DNA from: Podospora comata
Lineage: Eukaryota; Ascomycota; Sordariomycetes; Sordariales; Podosporaceae
Assembly (NCBI GenBank): GCA_017354895.1
Contig: CP071497.1
Span: forward strand, 3,906,001 to 3,970,000
Length of the DNA stretch: 64,000 nucleotides
Reading direction: 5' to 3'
Position numbers and translations under genes: made by a program. The notes beneath the pieces were generated by a model. That model ran no database searches. It was not told the origin of the DNA and worked only from the letters and a program-made list of their open reading frames with translations. This document shows, in pieces, positions 21,702 through 33,124 of the stretch; within the stretch, counting starts at the first letter, position 1, and each line of letters starts with the position of its first letter.

Positions 21702-22813
21702 ATGAGCGACGCAAACAAAACCACCGACGTTGTGGCTCCCGCCGACGCGCCGGTAGTCGCACCGGAGCCCATCACCGCCACGGCCCCAGCTACCGAACCC
21801 GCTGCGAAGCCGGAGGCGCCTGTCACCACCGCCATCACCTCAGCCACAGAGCCCACCGCTACCGCCACAACCACCACTGCTGCGCCTACCGCTACAGAGA
21901 CAACCGGTGATACCAAACCTGAGACAGAAAATGAAGCCTCTCCACTCGCCCAGCTCTGGGAAGCCGCCAAGAACCATGGTCACCCTGAGATCTGGGGCGT
22001 GCCCCTTGCCGACCCGGCCAACCACATTCCCAGCCAGATCGTTTTCCAAAAGTATCTCAACGCCAACGATGGCGACCTCGCCAAGGCCAGAGACCAGCTG
22101 ATCAAGACTTTGGACTGGCGCAAGAAGTCTGACCCGTTGGACCTGGTGCGCAGGATGTACTCCAAGTCCAAGTTTGAAGGGCTGGGGTTTGTCACCACCT
22201 ATGTCGTGGACGGCAAGGAGGTTGATGAACCCGAGGAGAGAGAGATCTTCACCTGGAACATCTACGGTGGTGTGAAGAGCATTGATGAGACCTTTGGCAA
22301 TCTGGAGGAGTAGGTTCCCCTGACAAGTCTCACTGCAGTAGTCAGCTAACTCGCAACAGGTTCATCAACTGGCGCGTCGCCCTCATGGAACTCGCCCTCC
22401 AAGAGCTCAACATCTGCGGCGCCATCAAGCCCATCACCGCCGACTACGACCCCTACAAGCTCTTCCAGGTCCATGACTACAAGTCCATCTCCTTCCTCCG
22501 CTCCCCTCCTCACGTCAAGTCTGCCAGCGCCGAGACCATCAAGGTCTTTGCGCAGAACTACCCCGAGCTGCTCAAGGAGAAGTTCTTTGTCAATGTCCCA
22601 GCTATCATGGGCTTTGTCTACGGCTTCATGAAGCTGTTTGTCGCTCCCAAGACCATCAAGAAGTTCCATCCCATGTCCAATGGCGCGAACCTGGCCAAGG
22701 AGTTTGCCGAGAGCAGGATCAAGGGGCTGGGGGAGAAGTTGCCGGCTGAGTACGGTGGTAAGGGCGGGGAGTTGAAGGCTGTGGGGAAGGAGCCTTTTTT
22801 GACGGCGGAGTAA
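21702..22813 (+). CDS. sfh5: Phosphatidylinositol transfer protein Sfh5 (CRAL-TRIO)
   Basis: Two exons, 21702-22309 and 22360-22813, give 353 residues; donor GTAGGT and acceptor CAACAG join in phase 2 to give NLEEFINWRVALME. Residues 1-80 are an Ala/Thr/Pro-rich, probably disordered leader. A CRAL-TRIO N domain follows (LWEAAKNHGHPEIWGVPL, FLKYLNANDGD-type helix, LIKTLDWRKKSDPL), then the lipid-binding CRAL-TRIO core (YDPYKLFQVHDY, NYPELLKEKFFVNVPAIMGF, PKTIKKFHPMSNG). This matches Sec14 homologue Sfh5, which in yeast has been tied to phosphatidylinositol transfer at ER-plasma-membrane contacts and to heme binding. The start ATG sits in GAAAATGAG; the frame upstream only reaches a TTG. Confidence 0.92.
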
Positions 22814-23202
22814 TTGGTCGATTGGAATCTGTTTAGGATCAATGGATTGGTAATGGCAAGAAAAGGAACAGTAGGGGCTGATAGAGGGAATCGGGACAGA
22901 ATGGCCTGTCTGTTTGTTAATGCAGAAAGAAATGGACTACACCAGAAATTGGCAACTACCATCATCACGAAGTGTGATGCCTGAATTGCGTCAGCCTGTT
23001 TTTATGTACGGTGCATAATTATTGAACTTGAATAACCCCGCATTCCACATGGTGCTGTTTGGAGGACCCCACCTTTTGTGTAGCTAGTTATTTCTTTGAA
23101 CAACCGAGTTTTGAACGGCGCTGTTTTTGTCACTACATCGTTGCCATCGCGCCCTCAGCTCATCTCTCAGACCACTGGAACTACCTTACCTACTGTGACA
23201 AA
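22814..23202. other. Intergenic, no gene seen
   Basis: 3' flank of sfh5 and promoter of the small VOC protein gene. Confidence 0.4.
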
Positions 23203-23762
23203 ATGCCCCTCATAACTGGCCTCCACCATGTCTGTCCCGTCCCCTCCCCTCCTTGACTTGGCTGTAGCTAATATTCCATGACAGGTCAACCTCATCGTCC
23301 CACCCAACACCCTCCCCGAAGCCAACGCGTTCTACGGGAAGACGTTGGGTCTGACGCCCCGGCCGGTGCCGCAGTTGCAAAAGGACAGGCTGGCGTGGTT
23401 TGATATCGGGACGTCGGGGCAGCAGGTTCATATTGCTTTTGGGAGGCCAGAGGTTGATTTCACTGAGGAGGCGAAAGGGGCGTCGAGGCATCCGTGTTTC
23501 AAGGTTGGGAGTTTGGAGGAGCTGGGGGAGTTGCAGAGGAGGGTTTGGGGGCATTTTAGGGGGTTGGGGGAGGAGTGGGAACGGGGAAGGCCGTTGGGGT
23601 GTGATGAGCCGGGGAAGGAGGATTCTGGTGAGTACTCATGAGGCGGGATATTGTAGGGGGAATGGTACTAACGGGTGGTTAACAGGTGCGAAAGGGGTCG
23701 AGTACCCGACGAGGTTCTTTGCGAGGGATTATGCAGGAAATCGGTTGGAATTTACGCTGTGA
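23203..23762 (+). CDS. VOC-superfamily (glyoxalase/bleomycin-resistance fold) protein
   Basis: Three exons, 23203-23229, 23285-23627 and 23686-23762, give 148 residues. The first exon is nine codons; its donor GTCTGT is unusual, but the acceptor with gctaat branch restores LHHVNLIVPP. The second intron has GTGAGT and tactaac signals. The betaalphabetabetabeta pattern is clear: TGLHHVNLIV with a metal-ligand His, ANAFYGKTLGL, RLAWFDIG, QVHIAF with His, HPCFKV, and a final RFFARDYAGNRLEF with Glu. These residues fit the H/H/E metal site of glyoxalase I-like enzymes and dioxygenases. Substrate unknown. The tiny first exon would be missed by many gene finders. Confidence 0.85.
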
Positions 23763-24425
23763 GACGGGGTGATGATGGGGGTGGGGTCTTGGGGTTGTGT
23801 TCAGTAATCACCAGGTGATTGGGATGGCTTTCATGCTAGCTATGCTAATTGATCATGATAGTACTGAACTTGGATTTTGTTGGCCTCATACCTATTCTTT
23901 GATAAGGCTGATCGAGGCCCGGTAATCCCGTTCCCATTGCGGCCGAGTGCGGGTTTCTCATGGCATTCCCCTGTCAATCCTCATTCAGAATCCTAATATC
24001 TGCAAGTTCACGCTCAGACGTTCCTCACAGTTACATTAAGACCAAATGCTGGGTGGGTTATGCTGGCAGAGCATGCAGCTGCTATTGGTAAACCCTGCTC
24101 TGAGTCAGCGACCCGGACAATAGCATCTTCTTCGGATGTTCCACGCATACTTCTTTTCAGGGAGGCAAAATTCCCGCGAATGATTTGGAAGGTGCCGTGC
24201 TTGGGCTCATTATGGGTGAGCACTTGCTTCTTGGCTTCACATATTGGGTTGGTGAGATGCCGACCCCGCGCCTATGATCAATGAGCGACCTCGAGAGGTG
24301 GAGATGGAGGGGGAAATGTTACACTCAAAAGGGTAGGTATCTTGCAGCCTGATGCAGATAAAAAGGGCGGTCTGCTGCCTGTTCCACCCTTGAATCTCTT
24401 TTGCTGATCTTAACATCCTTCCAAG
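23763..24425. other. Intergenic; promoter of the GMC gene
   Basis: No gene seen. A GATAAAAAGGG element at 24357-24367, about 60-70 bp before the GMC start codon, may serve as its TATA-like core promoter. Confidence 0.4.
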
Positions 24426-26267
24426 ATGGCAACGGACGAGATCTATGACTTTATCATTGTTGGTGGTAGGTAGCGATCAGTGACCCTTATTTGCATGCTG
24501 ATTATGGTACTAACAATGCTACAGGTGGTCCAGCTGGCAGCGCTCTGGCATATGGCCTGTCTCAATGCCCGAAGCCGCCCAAAGTTCTCATCCTTGAGGC
24601 AGCTGGTGACAATGAAGACAAAAACCTTCGTGTCGATGGTCAGCGCTGGTTGACGTTCACGAAAGAGGGGATGAACTGGGGATATAAAACCACCCCTCAA
24701 GAATTTTGCAATAACCGTGAGATTGACTACTCTCGTGGCAAAGGCCTTGGCGGATCAACCGCCATCAACTTTGGTGTCTTTACCGTGGGTGCCAAAGACG
24801 ACTACGACACTTGGGCCGAGATGACCGGAGATGATGACTTTGCATGGGACAAGATCAACGACCGGTTCAAGAGGATTGTGACAGTGCACCCGGAAGTTCC
24901 TCCGGGGACAGATAAGAAGTATGCCTCGCTCACACAAAATGGCAGCAATGGTCCGGTCCACGTAGGGTATGCCGCTGAGTTCGAAGAAGACCTCCTCCCG
25001 CTTCTTGAGCAGTTCGAGCAAGGCGGCTTCCCCCTGAACTCAGACCACAATTCTGGCAACCCTCTGGGCATGTCGGTTCTCATCAGCTCAGCCTATCGCG
25101 GCCTCAGATCAACAAGCAAAGACCTTCTTGCCAACCTCCCGCCAAGTTTCACCGTCTTGACCAACTCCCCCGTGCAGAGGATCATTTTCGACTCCAACAA
25201 GAAAGCCGCCGGCGTCGAGTCCAACTCTCGGGTCTTTCACGCCAAGAACGAAGTCCTTCTCTCTGCTGGCGCCCTGGACTCGCCTCGGGTTTTAATGCAC
25301 TCCGGCGTCGGCCCGGCAGATCAGCTCTCCCAGTTCAATATCCCGATCATTGCTGACATCCCCTCGGTCGGCCAGAATCTCCGCGACCACTGCTTCGTCC
25401 CGCTTGTATACAAACGCTCACCCAACTCCATCACGCCTCTATCCTCCCGTTCAGCCTTTTGGTCTGATCAGACACAAATGGATGTGGCTCTTGAGCAGTG
25501 GAAGACCAACCCTGGTGCTACACCCGTCAACCCCTGGGGCAAATACGCCTGTGAACTCGGCATTGGCTTCTTCAAGCTTGACTCTATAACCAGCTCAAAG
25601 GAGTTCCTGTCCCTGCCAGAAGAGGAGAAGAAATACTTGAACAAAGAGACCATTCCGCATTACGAAGTCATCACGCACTTCCCCATGCATTGGTTTCTCC
25701 CAGGCTTTCCTGCAAACCGAGGAACCAACACTCTTATCGATTACACCTGCTTCTTGGTCTTCCTCTACAACGCCCAGACTTTGGGGACTGTCAGAATCCA
25801 ATCATCTGACCCGGCGGTGCCATTGTTGTTTGACCCCAGGTTCTTGGCTCATGAGTTTGACCGGAAGGCTGCCGTGGAGTCATTGAGGGAGATAGTCAAG
25901 TTTACTGAGAGTGAAAATTTCAAGCAGGGGGTGGATGTGGATGGGATTATTGCTGGCCCGAAGGGGAAGGACGCCGGTGATGAGGAACTGCTGGAGTATT
26001 GGAAGGAAAATATCTCTAGTAGTTGGCACATGACGGGGACGTGTAAAATGGGGGAGGTGGTGGATGCTGACTTTAAGGTGAAGGGGGTGGAGGGGGTGAG
26101 GGTGGTGGATATGAGTGCTGTGCCTGTGTTGGTCAGTGGGCATACACAGGCTGTTGCTTGTAAGTGAATTTTCTTGGAGTTGAAGTGTGAGGCCTATGGC
26201 TAACATGAGGGTAGATGTTACGGGATATACGGCCGCGGAGAAGATTTTGAGAGAGTATGGGCTTTGA
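24426..26267 (+). CDS. GMC oxidoreductase (FAD-dependent alcohol/sugar oxidase type)
   Basis: Three exons, 24426-24465, 24525-26159 and 26215-26267, give 575 residues; both introns have GT-AG ends and branch-like taac. FAD is bound by FIIVGGGPAGSALA (residues 9-22) with the acidic ILEA strand after it. GMC signatures include RGKGLGGSTAINF and GALDSPRVLMHSGVG. The active-site His is in SSSWHMTGTCKMG (about 513) and the second conserved polar position in SGHTQAVA (about 550). No signal peptide precedes the FAD motif, so an intracellular oxidase or dehydrogenase is likely rather than a secreted glucose oxidase or aryl-alcohol oxidase. Substrate cannot be read from the sequence. Confidence 0.95.
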
Positions 26268-26543
26268 GTTAAATGAATCATAGAGATGAAAGATCAGTAC
26301 GGTAGAAATGCTATGTAGGCCGTGCGGCATTATATGGTCACCAAGCGGGGGTATCTTTGGTCAAAATCACCCGGTATGGCACCTGTGAAATCTCTAATCC
26401 CATATCCCGTATCGCGCCCATTTCACACGGCGTCGTGTGATAAACTCCGCAGGGTTCAAGAACTCTGATCTGAAAAATCCATGGTCAAAAACATCGCCAG
26501 GAAATCATCTTGTCTGTGTGACAGACTCGCCTAAACGCGTCCC

Positions 26544-27158
26544 TCAATCAGCGGCGTGCAAAATACCCTCTAGAACCTCAATGCTTTTCTGAAACCTCTC
26601 GTGTGCATTTATCATCTCCTCAAACCTCTCCTCGAGCTGGCCAATGTGTACCTGAAGACTCGCAATGAAGGCCTCGTCGTCTGGAATAATGAAGTTCGTA
26701 TTCTCCTCTCTTTGAAGGTGCTCCTTCGCCAACGCTAAACGCTCCTCCAAATCACCATCCACCACATCGTCATCCTCATGCATATTCTCCTCCCACTCCT
26801 CATCCATAACACCAACCATCGCCTCATCATCCCCACCAGAGTCAACAACGCGGCTTTTTTCTCCTGTGAAAGAATTCCAACAAACTTTCCGCATCCTTTT
26901 CGGTATGTTCACAGGAAGGCCTCTTTGGGCCGGGCTCGTTGAGCCGTTTCTGGCGCTCAAACGGAAGCTTCTTCTTGACGACCTCCCGACCATCGCAGAT
27001 GCTGGCAATACGATTCATTGTCAGAAATAGTGCTTACCCCTCGTGAGGGGCCATATCATGTCAAAATCAGCAGCTTTGTTAGCTCCCCAGACCTGAAAAC
27101 AAGCGGTTCGTCGTCTTTGCTTGTATCCAAGGTTGGCTATGTCGTTGTCGGAAGGCAT
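26544..27158 (-). CDS. Small acidic coiled-coil protein, gene model uncertain
   Basis: The C-terminal 140 codons (from ATG 26993) are open: a basic Ser/Arg-rich start, an acidic middle (EEWEENMHEDDDVVDGDLEE) and a heptad-like helix (LQVHIGQLEERFEEM...FQKSIEVLEGIL), suggesting a coiled coil. Upstream, ATG 27158 opens a good exon (MPSDNDIANLGYKQRRRTAC...DFDMIWPLTRG). It can be joined in frame by GTAAGC and TTGCCAG, but this intron would be only 36 nt. A third frame from ATG at about 27019 (MNRIASICDGREVVKKKLP) also has good codon use, so the gene may be misread here or damaged. No family is recognised. Confidence 0.45.
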
Positions 27159-27578
27159 TGTATGTTGTGCAATTGTGTTGTCTAGAAAGCTGTTAGCACC
27201 ACACCTGTCTTTGGGGGCGAGATGTTCTCAACTTAGTTGCGTGATGAGGGGATTCCGTTTGAGGAAAGTGCTCTGAATACAACAATAAGGACTATCCAAA
27301 ACGCGATTTCCCTGACTGAGGCTATCAACGTCCTGGTGATGCCTTGGACTGCCTCTCGGGGATGCTGCCTGAGGAGCCATGATATCACCACTACCGGTGA
27401 GCACCTGTACCGGCAGTGCAAGATATTATTACAGGGTGATTTATGGACTGATGATTGAATATGTCCTCACAAGGGATAATCGACATCTGATGGTGTTGAA
27501 ATATAGCATGTGGAAAATGGGTGGTGAAATAGCAAGAGTTTCGAGGCCAAAAGGCCTAGCCTCTCAGAGTATGTGTCA
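27159..27578. other. Intergenic, no gene seen
   Basis: Between the coiled-coil ORF and the stop codon of the SET gene. Only short unlikely frames. Confidence 0.4.
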
Positions 27579-28928
27579 TCAGTCGTCTTCCATCTCCGAT
27601 ACTGCCTCTGCAAACTGCTTCCATAACTCAGACATCCCATCAACATTTTCATGCTCTTCTCCTCCATATAAAAGCCACATCTCGTCTGCTCTCTGGATAA
27701 ATACCCCTGCCTTTTTCAGCTCGTTCAGCTCGATGTAAGCTCTGGCAAAATGGGCATAATACTCCACCAGCTGCGGCTGTAGTTCTTCTTTTTCGATCAA
27801 CATCATCGCCTCCCTGACCAGCTGGTCAACCCTCTCCACACTCCCCAACTCAGCAGCCTTCCCCAACGTCTGGTAGATCTCCAGGATCCTGTCTCTCCGA
27901 TCATCAGCAGCCTCCCTCTCCCTTGCCGGCGCAGCGCAAAGTGCACACTGACACTGAAACCCCCACGGCTGAAGGACCGCCTTCCTCTGCTCGTGAGTGT
28001 ACCCGAGCGGTGCATCTGCAATCCCATGTCAGCAACCCGTTCTACCCCTAACTGACAAAAACAAAGCAAACTCACAGCTATGCGCCACCTCCTCCCCCTT
28101 TCCGATTCCTCTCAGAGCGACCACTTCCATAGCCATCTTACTCGGCACCCACCTCCAAAACGCATTCGGCCTGCAGTTGTGATTCACCCTCGACCCCGCA
28201 AGAAAAAGCGCCAAATGCCCCTCCCCCGCGATCTCAATCCCGAAGCCGTTTGTCCTTAGCACGTCCACGACTACAAAATATTATTAGCACACCCGTCCTG
28301 ACTCCATCACATGACAATATCACTCACCCCAATCCTTTTCATTGCTAGGATTACTCCTCGCCAACCCCTCCACCTCCCTCCTCGTCTCCTCGGGCAGATT
28401 TCCCACCGCCACATCAAGCATCCTCCTCTTGTTCTTGGCCGAGTACCGATCCCCATTGATAAACTCCAACCTGACGATCAAGACGGGAAAGCCAACCATT
28501 ATCGTCTCGTGTTGCTTGAAGTTGCCTGTTGCAACCAGACCAAGGCCGCGGTTGGGGAGAGGGGCGATTTTCCATTTTTCTGCGGAGGTGTTGAAGCGGC
28601 GGAAGGGAGGGGGAACAAGGGAGTCATCAAGGGCAGGGGAAATTAAAGCTGCGGCTAAGGGGGGGAAGGTGATGACGGAAAGGCCTTGGTTGCGGATGTG
28701 GGGGGTGGTGAAGATGCAATCGGGGGGTCCGGACTCGTAGCCGTCTGATGGGGTTGGGCACCAGGGGGTGGGGGACCAGAAACTGCCGTCTGACTCGAGG
28801 GGGCAGGTTGGGATAGGGGAGGAGAGGAGGGGGGTGGGGAGGCAGGTTGTGTATTGGGAGGACGCGAGAACTGAAGAGGAGAAGGTAGAGATGACGAGGA
28901 GGGAGATGGTGGCAGGGAGGCGCTTCAT
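27579..28928 (-). CDS. SET-domain protein with an N-terminal signal peptide
   Basis: Three exons, 28928-28328, 28270-28076 and 28015-27579, give 410 residues; all junctions are phase 1 with GTGAGT donors. Residues 1-22 (LPATISLLVISTFSSSVLAS) look like a signal peptide. A Cys/Pro-rich stretch follows. The SET core then appears: NRGLGLVATGNFKQHETIM, SRVNHNCRPNAFWRW (the NHxCxPN SAM/active-site motif), GKGEEVAHSYAPLGYTHEQR with the Tyr, and a post-SET-like FQCQCALC. The last 120 residues are helical (YYAHFARAYIELNELKKAG), TPR-like, as in SMYD/SET5-type proteins. SET enzymes methylate lysine on nuclear or cytosolic proteins; a secretory signal on one is odd. The motif set suggests it is active. 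Confidence 0.9.
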
Positions 28929-29859
28929 TTTGATGTGGGGAAGAAGATAGGTCAGTTAAGTGAGGGTACCGCCATCTCGATCGTGGACGGTGCTGAGATA
29001 TAAGTCGGCTTACAAGAGCGAGGAGCAGCAGAGACATGATACACAAACTGAACATGACACATGGTCGGTTCTTGTTTTAGTCTATACAGCCGGCTTAGCC
29101 AGGAAATTATATCAGACGGGTTTAGCCAATGAGGGAGGTTTTGTAGATTCTTGTGACTGGTTGAGCTTGGATAGTGGTGGTAATTAACCGAGTGGAGGGC
29201 CAGGGTCACTCCAGACAGAGTCTTGGGCAGGAATCAGAATTGACATTTATATCTATGAATGTATTGAAATGTGCGCATTCTATGAAGAAGCTGTTAATGC
29301 TGATAAATGCAAAGCAATGTGATAATTATTCAGTCCCTGGTCTTGTCTCACAATGCTGACTAGGTTCAAAGGATAGTCGGAGGAGTCAAGGATCAATTGA
29401 TGAATCAGGGCAATCTCAGGTTGCCAGACTGGCCGACACCGCTCCTTGGAAAGTTTAATATCTTGTTGACTGCCCCTGAATGTTGACCTTGGACTGGTTG
29501 GTGAACCACAGCAGTTTTGGTGCCGCATGTCGATGTCCGGAACCGGGTGGGATTTTGTGGTGTTCATGTCAAACACGTCAACAAAAAGACATGTCCGATG
29601 TGGAGTCTCCCTTCCTTGCTGTGGCCGGGCAGCAACGAAACAAATACCAGTCTAAAAAAAAAAAAATAGAAAATGCGTGCACGTCCGCGATACCCGGCCA
29701 TCTGGCCAACCACGGCCCGTCGTTCGCTTAAAAAGTGGAGATGATCTACTCCAAGAAAGGAAAAAAATAAAAAATAAAAAAGGGGAGATGCCCTGGAAGC
29801 TCAAAAAAAAAACAAAAAAGACAAAGCTTCTTGCCCCTCTTCTCATTGTCGTAATCAAC

Positions 29860-29891
<32 letters not shown>

Positions 29892-30022
29892 ATCTTCCAC
29901 TCACTGCCAACGTTCTTTCCTTTTTCTTCTTCCTCACTTTGCCTTTGCTCTCCCTGGTCCCCCACCACCACCACTTTTTTTTCTGCACCTGCATTCAACC
30001 ACTGGCTTTCTTCCCTTCAAAC
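28929..30022. other. Intergenic with poly-A and poly-T tracts
   Basis: No gene. Poly-A tracts lie around 29654-29667 and 29760-29820, and an uninterrupted run of 27 T at 29865-29891, about 130 bp before the next start codon. The right end is the pyrimidine-rich leader of the zinc-finger-like gene. Confidence 0.6.
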
Positions 30023-31634
30023 ATGCCTCCGTCAAAGAGAACCTCATTACAGGCGCAATCTTCTGCCTCCAAAGACCAGGTATGTGCCTCGTGTTCCACC
30101 TCTTTTCTTTTTTCCATGAGCCCTTTTGTCTATTTTCACTCTCACTCTTTCAAAGCGGCAAACAAAGTCTCATTTTCACGCTCACCTTCTCGATTTTCAA
30201 AACCCTCATCTTGCTCCCTCAACCGCTCCATTCGATACTCACATTTTTCAACTGAAACAGAAGAAGAAGAAAAACAACACCACAACAGCTGCCGCACCAA
30301 CAGCAACAACCGCACCAGAGGAGTCAGAGCCTATGTTTCCTCGTAATAGCATCACGGTAGCACATCGAACCATGCCTCCTCCTCCCGCTACACGCGCTCG
30401 CAGCAGCAGCGCTAGCAGCAAGTCAGGGTCAAGCTCTCTTTCATCCAACCATAGCAGTCCGCCTCCAGTTAGTGCACCCCAGGAGAAGGCGATGCCAACC
30501 CCAGTCTCGGACGAGGTGGAGATGAGGTCTCCAACAAGTGCGAAGGCTGCTCCAGTATCAACCAGCCCCAGTGCTAAGACTAACGGCAATCCCGTGGTCA
30601 ACTCCGATACCAACGGCACTGTAGATGACATCCCGCCAGTGGTACACGCCAAGGGCACACTTCAGGTCATCGCTCCCAGGAAGGCCCAGTCACAGATGAT
30701 GCAACCAGCTTACTCTTTTGAGTTTTGCAACAATATCGATGAGATCACTGTGCGTCAACTGGAAGAAGACATTGCTGCCTACCACAACGACATGGCCTTT
30801 GTTCAAGCCCAACTCTCGGATGAAACTCTGACCCCTCAAGAGTCCCGCACTTTCCAACTGCGGTTGCTTGATCTTGGCCACCAGATTCGCCATTGTAGGC
30901 ACCGGATCGAACATATTTCATTCCAGAACCGCAAGATGGCCAAACCAATTGGTTACAGCCGTCCTGCATACACCAATGCCGTTACCCCTATGGTCCCAGC
31001 AGCGACAGCCGCAGCCGCAGCGGCTGGCGGCATCAATGGCACGTCCTCCTTCACCGCCAAGCAGCGCCCTGATGACACGATGTCTTCGACGCCGACAACG
31101 TCGAAGCGCCCTGCTGAAGACGATGAGGATGGAAGAATGACGGATGGACCCTCCAAGAGAACCAAGCAGTCCCCTTCACCGACCACAGTAGCCCAACTCA
31201 CCGAAGAGCACGATTTGAGCGAGATCGAGATCGTTGACACGGGTGAAGAAGGCGACTTACCTGGCGTCATCACTGTTCTTCAGCGTCTCGGGTTTTGGAA
31301 GTGCCGCCTCTGCTGCTCTCCCAAGTATTTGCTCGCGGGCAGTGGTAGGTCACCGGCTGCGCCATGCAAGTGGCCACTGAAGGACATCAGCAAAATGATT
31401 ACGCATTTTACGGAAATGCATAGCGAGCATAGCGTCAATGAGCGTTGTTATGAGTTGGGGATTGCGCTGGCCAAGAATCGCGGACCGTTTGAGTACTGGC
31501 TTCGGAGGACGAGGAATCAGAATATTGGGGATGGCAGGTGCCTTGACGAGGCGATTTACAAGTTGGTGAATGGGCAGATGCCCGCTCTGTTGAGGCAGCA
31601 CAGTCGGGCGGCAGCGGGGGTTGCTATGGAGTAG
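30023..31634 (+). CDS. Nuclear protein with a Cys/His zinc-finger-like C terminus
   Basis: Two exons, 30023-30079 and 30261-31634, give 476 residues; donor GTATGT and acceptor AAACAG keep phase 0, giving SASKDQKKKKNNTTT. The long in-frame stretch before 30261 is intron. Residues 20-150 are Ser/Thr/Pro-rich and probably disordered. A helical region (EITVRQLEEDIAAYHNDMAF...QIRHCRHRIEHI) follows, then Ala-rich and basic/acidic segments with NLS-like SKRPAEDDED and PSKRTKQ. The C-terminal 120 residues are conserved in style: FWKCRLCCSPKYL, APCKWPLKDISKMITHFTEMH, CYELGIALAKNRGPFEYW. The C-x2-C and H-x4-H residues suggest a zinc-binding unit. A chromatin or transcription role is inferred; no named family is recognised. 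Confidence 0.8.
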
Positions 31635-32393
31635 GTTATGGAGCTCTGAAGGGTATTGTTCTGTATGGATGGGTTTCGCGCTGCTTTCAGAGGGTTTCAT
31701 CTTGTTTCTACGGGGTTTTGAAGCATAGGATTTTCGCGTCGCGTTGGTGGTGATGGGCGGTCAGGGCAAAGCGAGACAAGAGCGAAAGCGATGGGGAGAG
31801 CGACATCCAGGACGAGCGTTCATACTGTATTGAATTCTTGGTGCATCAGATATTTGGTTGAAGCACGGTTGGTGTAGTGTTGTGCGTGCTTTCCTGTAGT
31901 TTTACTTCACCACGGAGAGGTGTCCCTGGGATCACGGGCGAGATCAATCCTGTTCCGAACAGCCATCTCTGAGGTATGAATGTAACCCTCCACCTGCTTA
32001 CAGACCTTTAGATCTATGGTCATGTTAAAACATTTGATTTTGTACTCTTTGCAGTTGCCTCTCCCCCCACCTGACTCAACTTACCTTATCAGAAAAGCCT
32101 GTCATCTGCCAGCGGATATGGGAGCACAAGCCTGGGGTGCTGTGAACCCCAACAATTCACTTGGCTTCGGTCACTCACTCGTGAGCCTAGACAGGAGCAG
32201 ACGGTAAGCGCTCACCTATTACCGCTTGCTCCTACTCTGAGGGAATTGATCGCCATTTCCCGGGCTGTGGGTCTCTGGTGGCTATAAAGCGTGATCAACC
32301 TCTGCGACTCCTTCCACACACTTCATTGAACCTCCTCCAATCCATCAGCTAGCAGGCACCTAACCAAGCAATAGAAACCTCAACACCAGCAGC
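31635..32393. other. Intergenic; promoter of secreted paralogue A
   Basis: No gene seen. The right end carries the TATA element listed separately and a CT/CA-rich leader. Confidence 0.45.
32283..32288 (+). promoter_or_regulatory. TATA box of secreted paralogue A
   Basis: TATAAA in the context GGCTATAAAGC, 111 bp upstream of the start codon at 32394. Confidence 0.5.
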
Positions 32394-33124
32394 ATGATTT
32401 CTCTCACCACCTTCCTCATCAGCACTCTGGCCCTCTTTGGCGTTTGTCCATCCTCATTCCCTTCCACTCCCCATCCCAGTTAACCCACCCAACAGGTTAT
32501 TGTCCACACCGGCTTCAGCCCCGACGGTAAAACCATGGTCGATCTCACCTTTGACCTCCCCATTAACCCGGCCGAGCCGAACAGCGCAAAGATTAGCGTC
32601 ACCGGCACCATCGAGCAGGCCGTTGCAAAGATGGAGGGGGAGTACCCCGGCTGGAACGCGACGTTTACGTCCCAGCCTGGTGCCGCTGGTGGTGGTAGTG
32701 GTAGTGTCTCGAGAATCTTTGAACCGGACCACTACGACTGCAATGTCCCCGGGGATGAGGACGCGTTGCAGGAGCAGATCTTTGTGGGGATTGAGTACCT
32801 CCGGAGGTTGAATGATACTGCCAGGAACGGGCCCGGGCCAGAGAATTGTGGGAGGGTTAGTTGTAGTTGGAATTCGGCTATTATTTGGTGTAATAATGTG
32901 AGTGTTATGGGAGGGGAGGGCGGAGGGCGGAGGGCGGAGGGCAGTTGGGCTAACCTGTGTAACTGCAGAATGACTTTAAGAAGGAGCTTCAGTGGAGGGA
33001 TATTGCTAATGCGGCGGCGTATGTTACTGTCAAGTGTGCGCTTGATGAGACGGTGTATGTCAAGGGGCATGGTGAGTATACTAAGGAGGGGTGGTATGTG
33101 GTGTTGCGGAGGGATTTGTGCTGA
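32394..33124 (+). CDS. Small secreted cysteine-rich protein, paralogue A (CGRVSCSW family)
   Basis: Three exons, 32394-32441, 32496-32897 and 32969-33124, give 201 residues; every intron is phase 0. Exon 1 (ISLTTFLISTLALFG) is the signal peptide. The mature part has a TFDLPINPAEPNSAKISVTGTIEQAV segment ending in EYPGWNATF, a Cys in HYDCNVPG, and the family mark NCGRVSCSWNSAIIWCNN, with the last intron right after it. Cys in VKCALDE and at the C terminus complete six. The family is common in secreted sets of Sordariomycetes but has no known function. Its neighbour at 33820 has the same exon plan. The second intron holds a G-rich tandem repeat. Confidence 0.88.
32912..32943 (+). repeat. GGAGGGC tandem repeat inside intron 2
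   Basis: About four direct copies of the 7-bp unit GGAGGGC lie within the 71-bp second intron (32898-32968) of secreted paralogue A. Four close GGG runs could form a G-quadruplex in the coding-strand RNA. The tandem paralogue has no such repeat in its matching intron. Confidence 0.85.

Noticed and set aside
20250-26267. Possible biosynthetic cluster (effector, Sfh5, VOC, GMC)
   Set aside because: No PKS, NRPS, terpene synthase or cluster regulator; the genes are unrelated housekeeping or secreted types that happen to lie on one strand.
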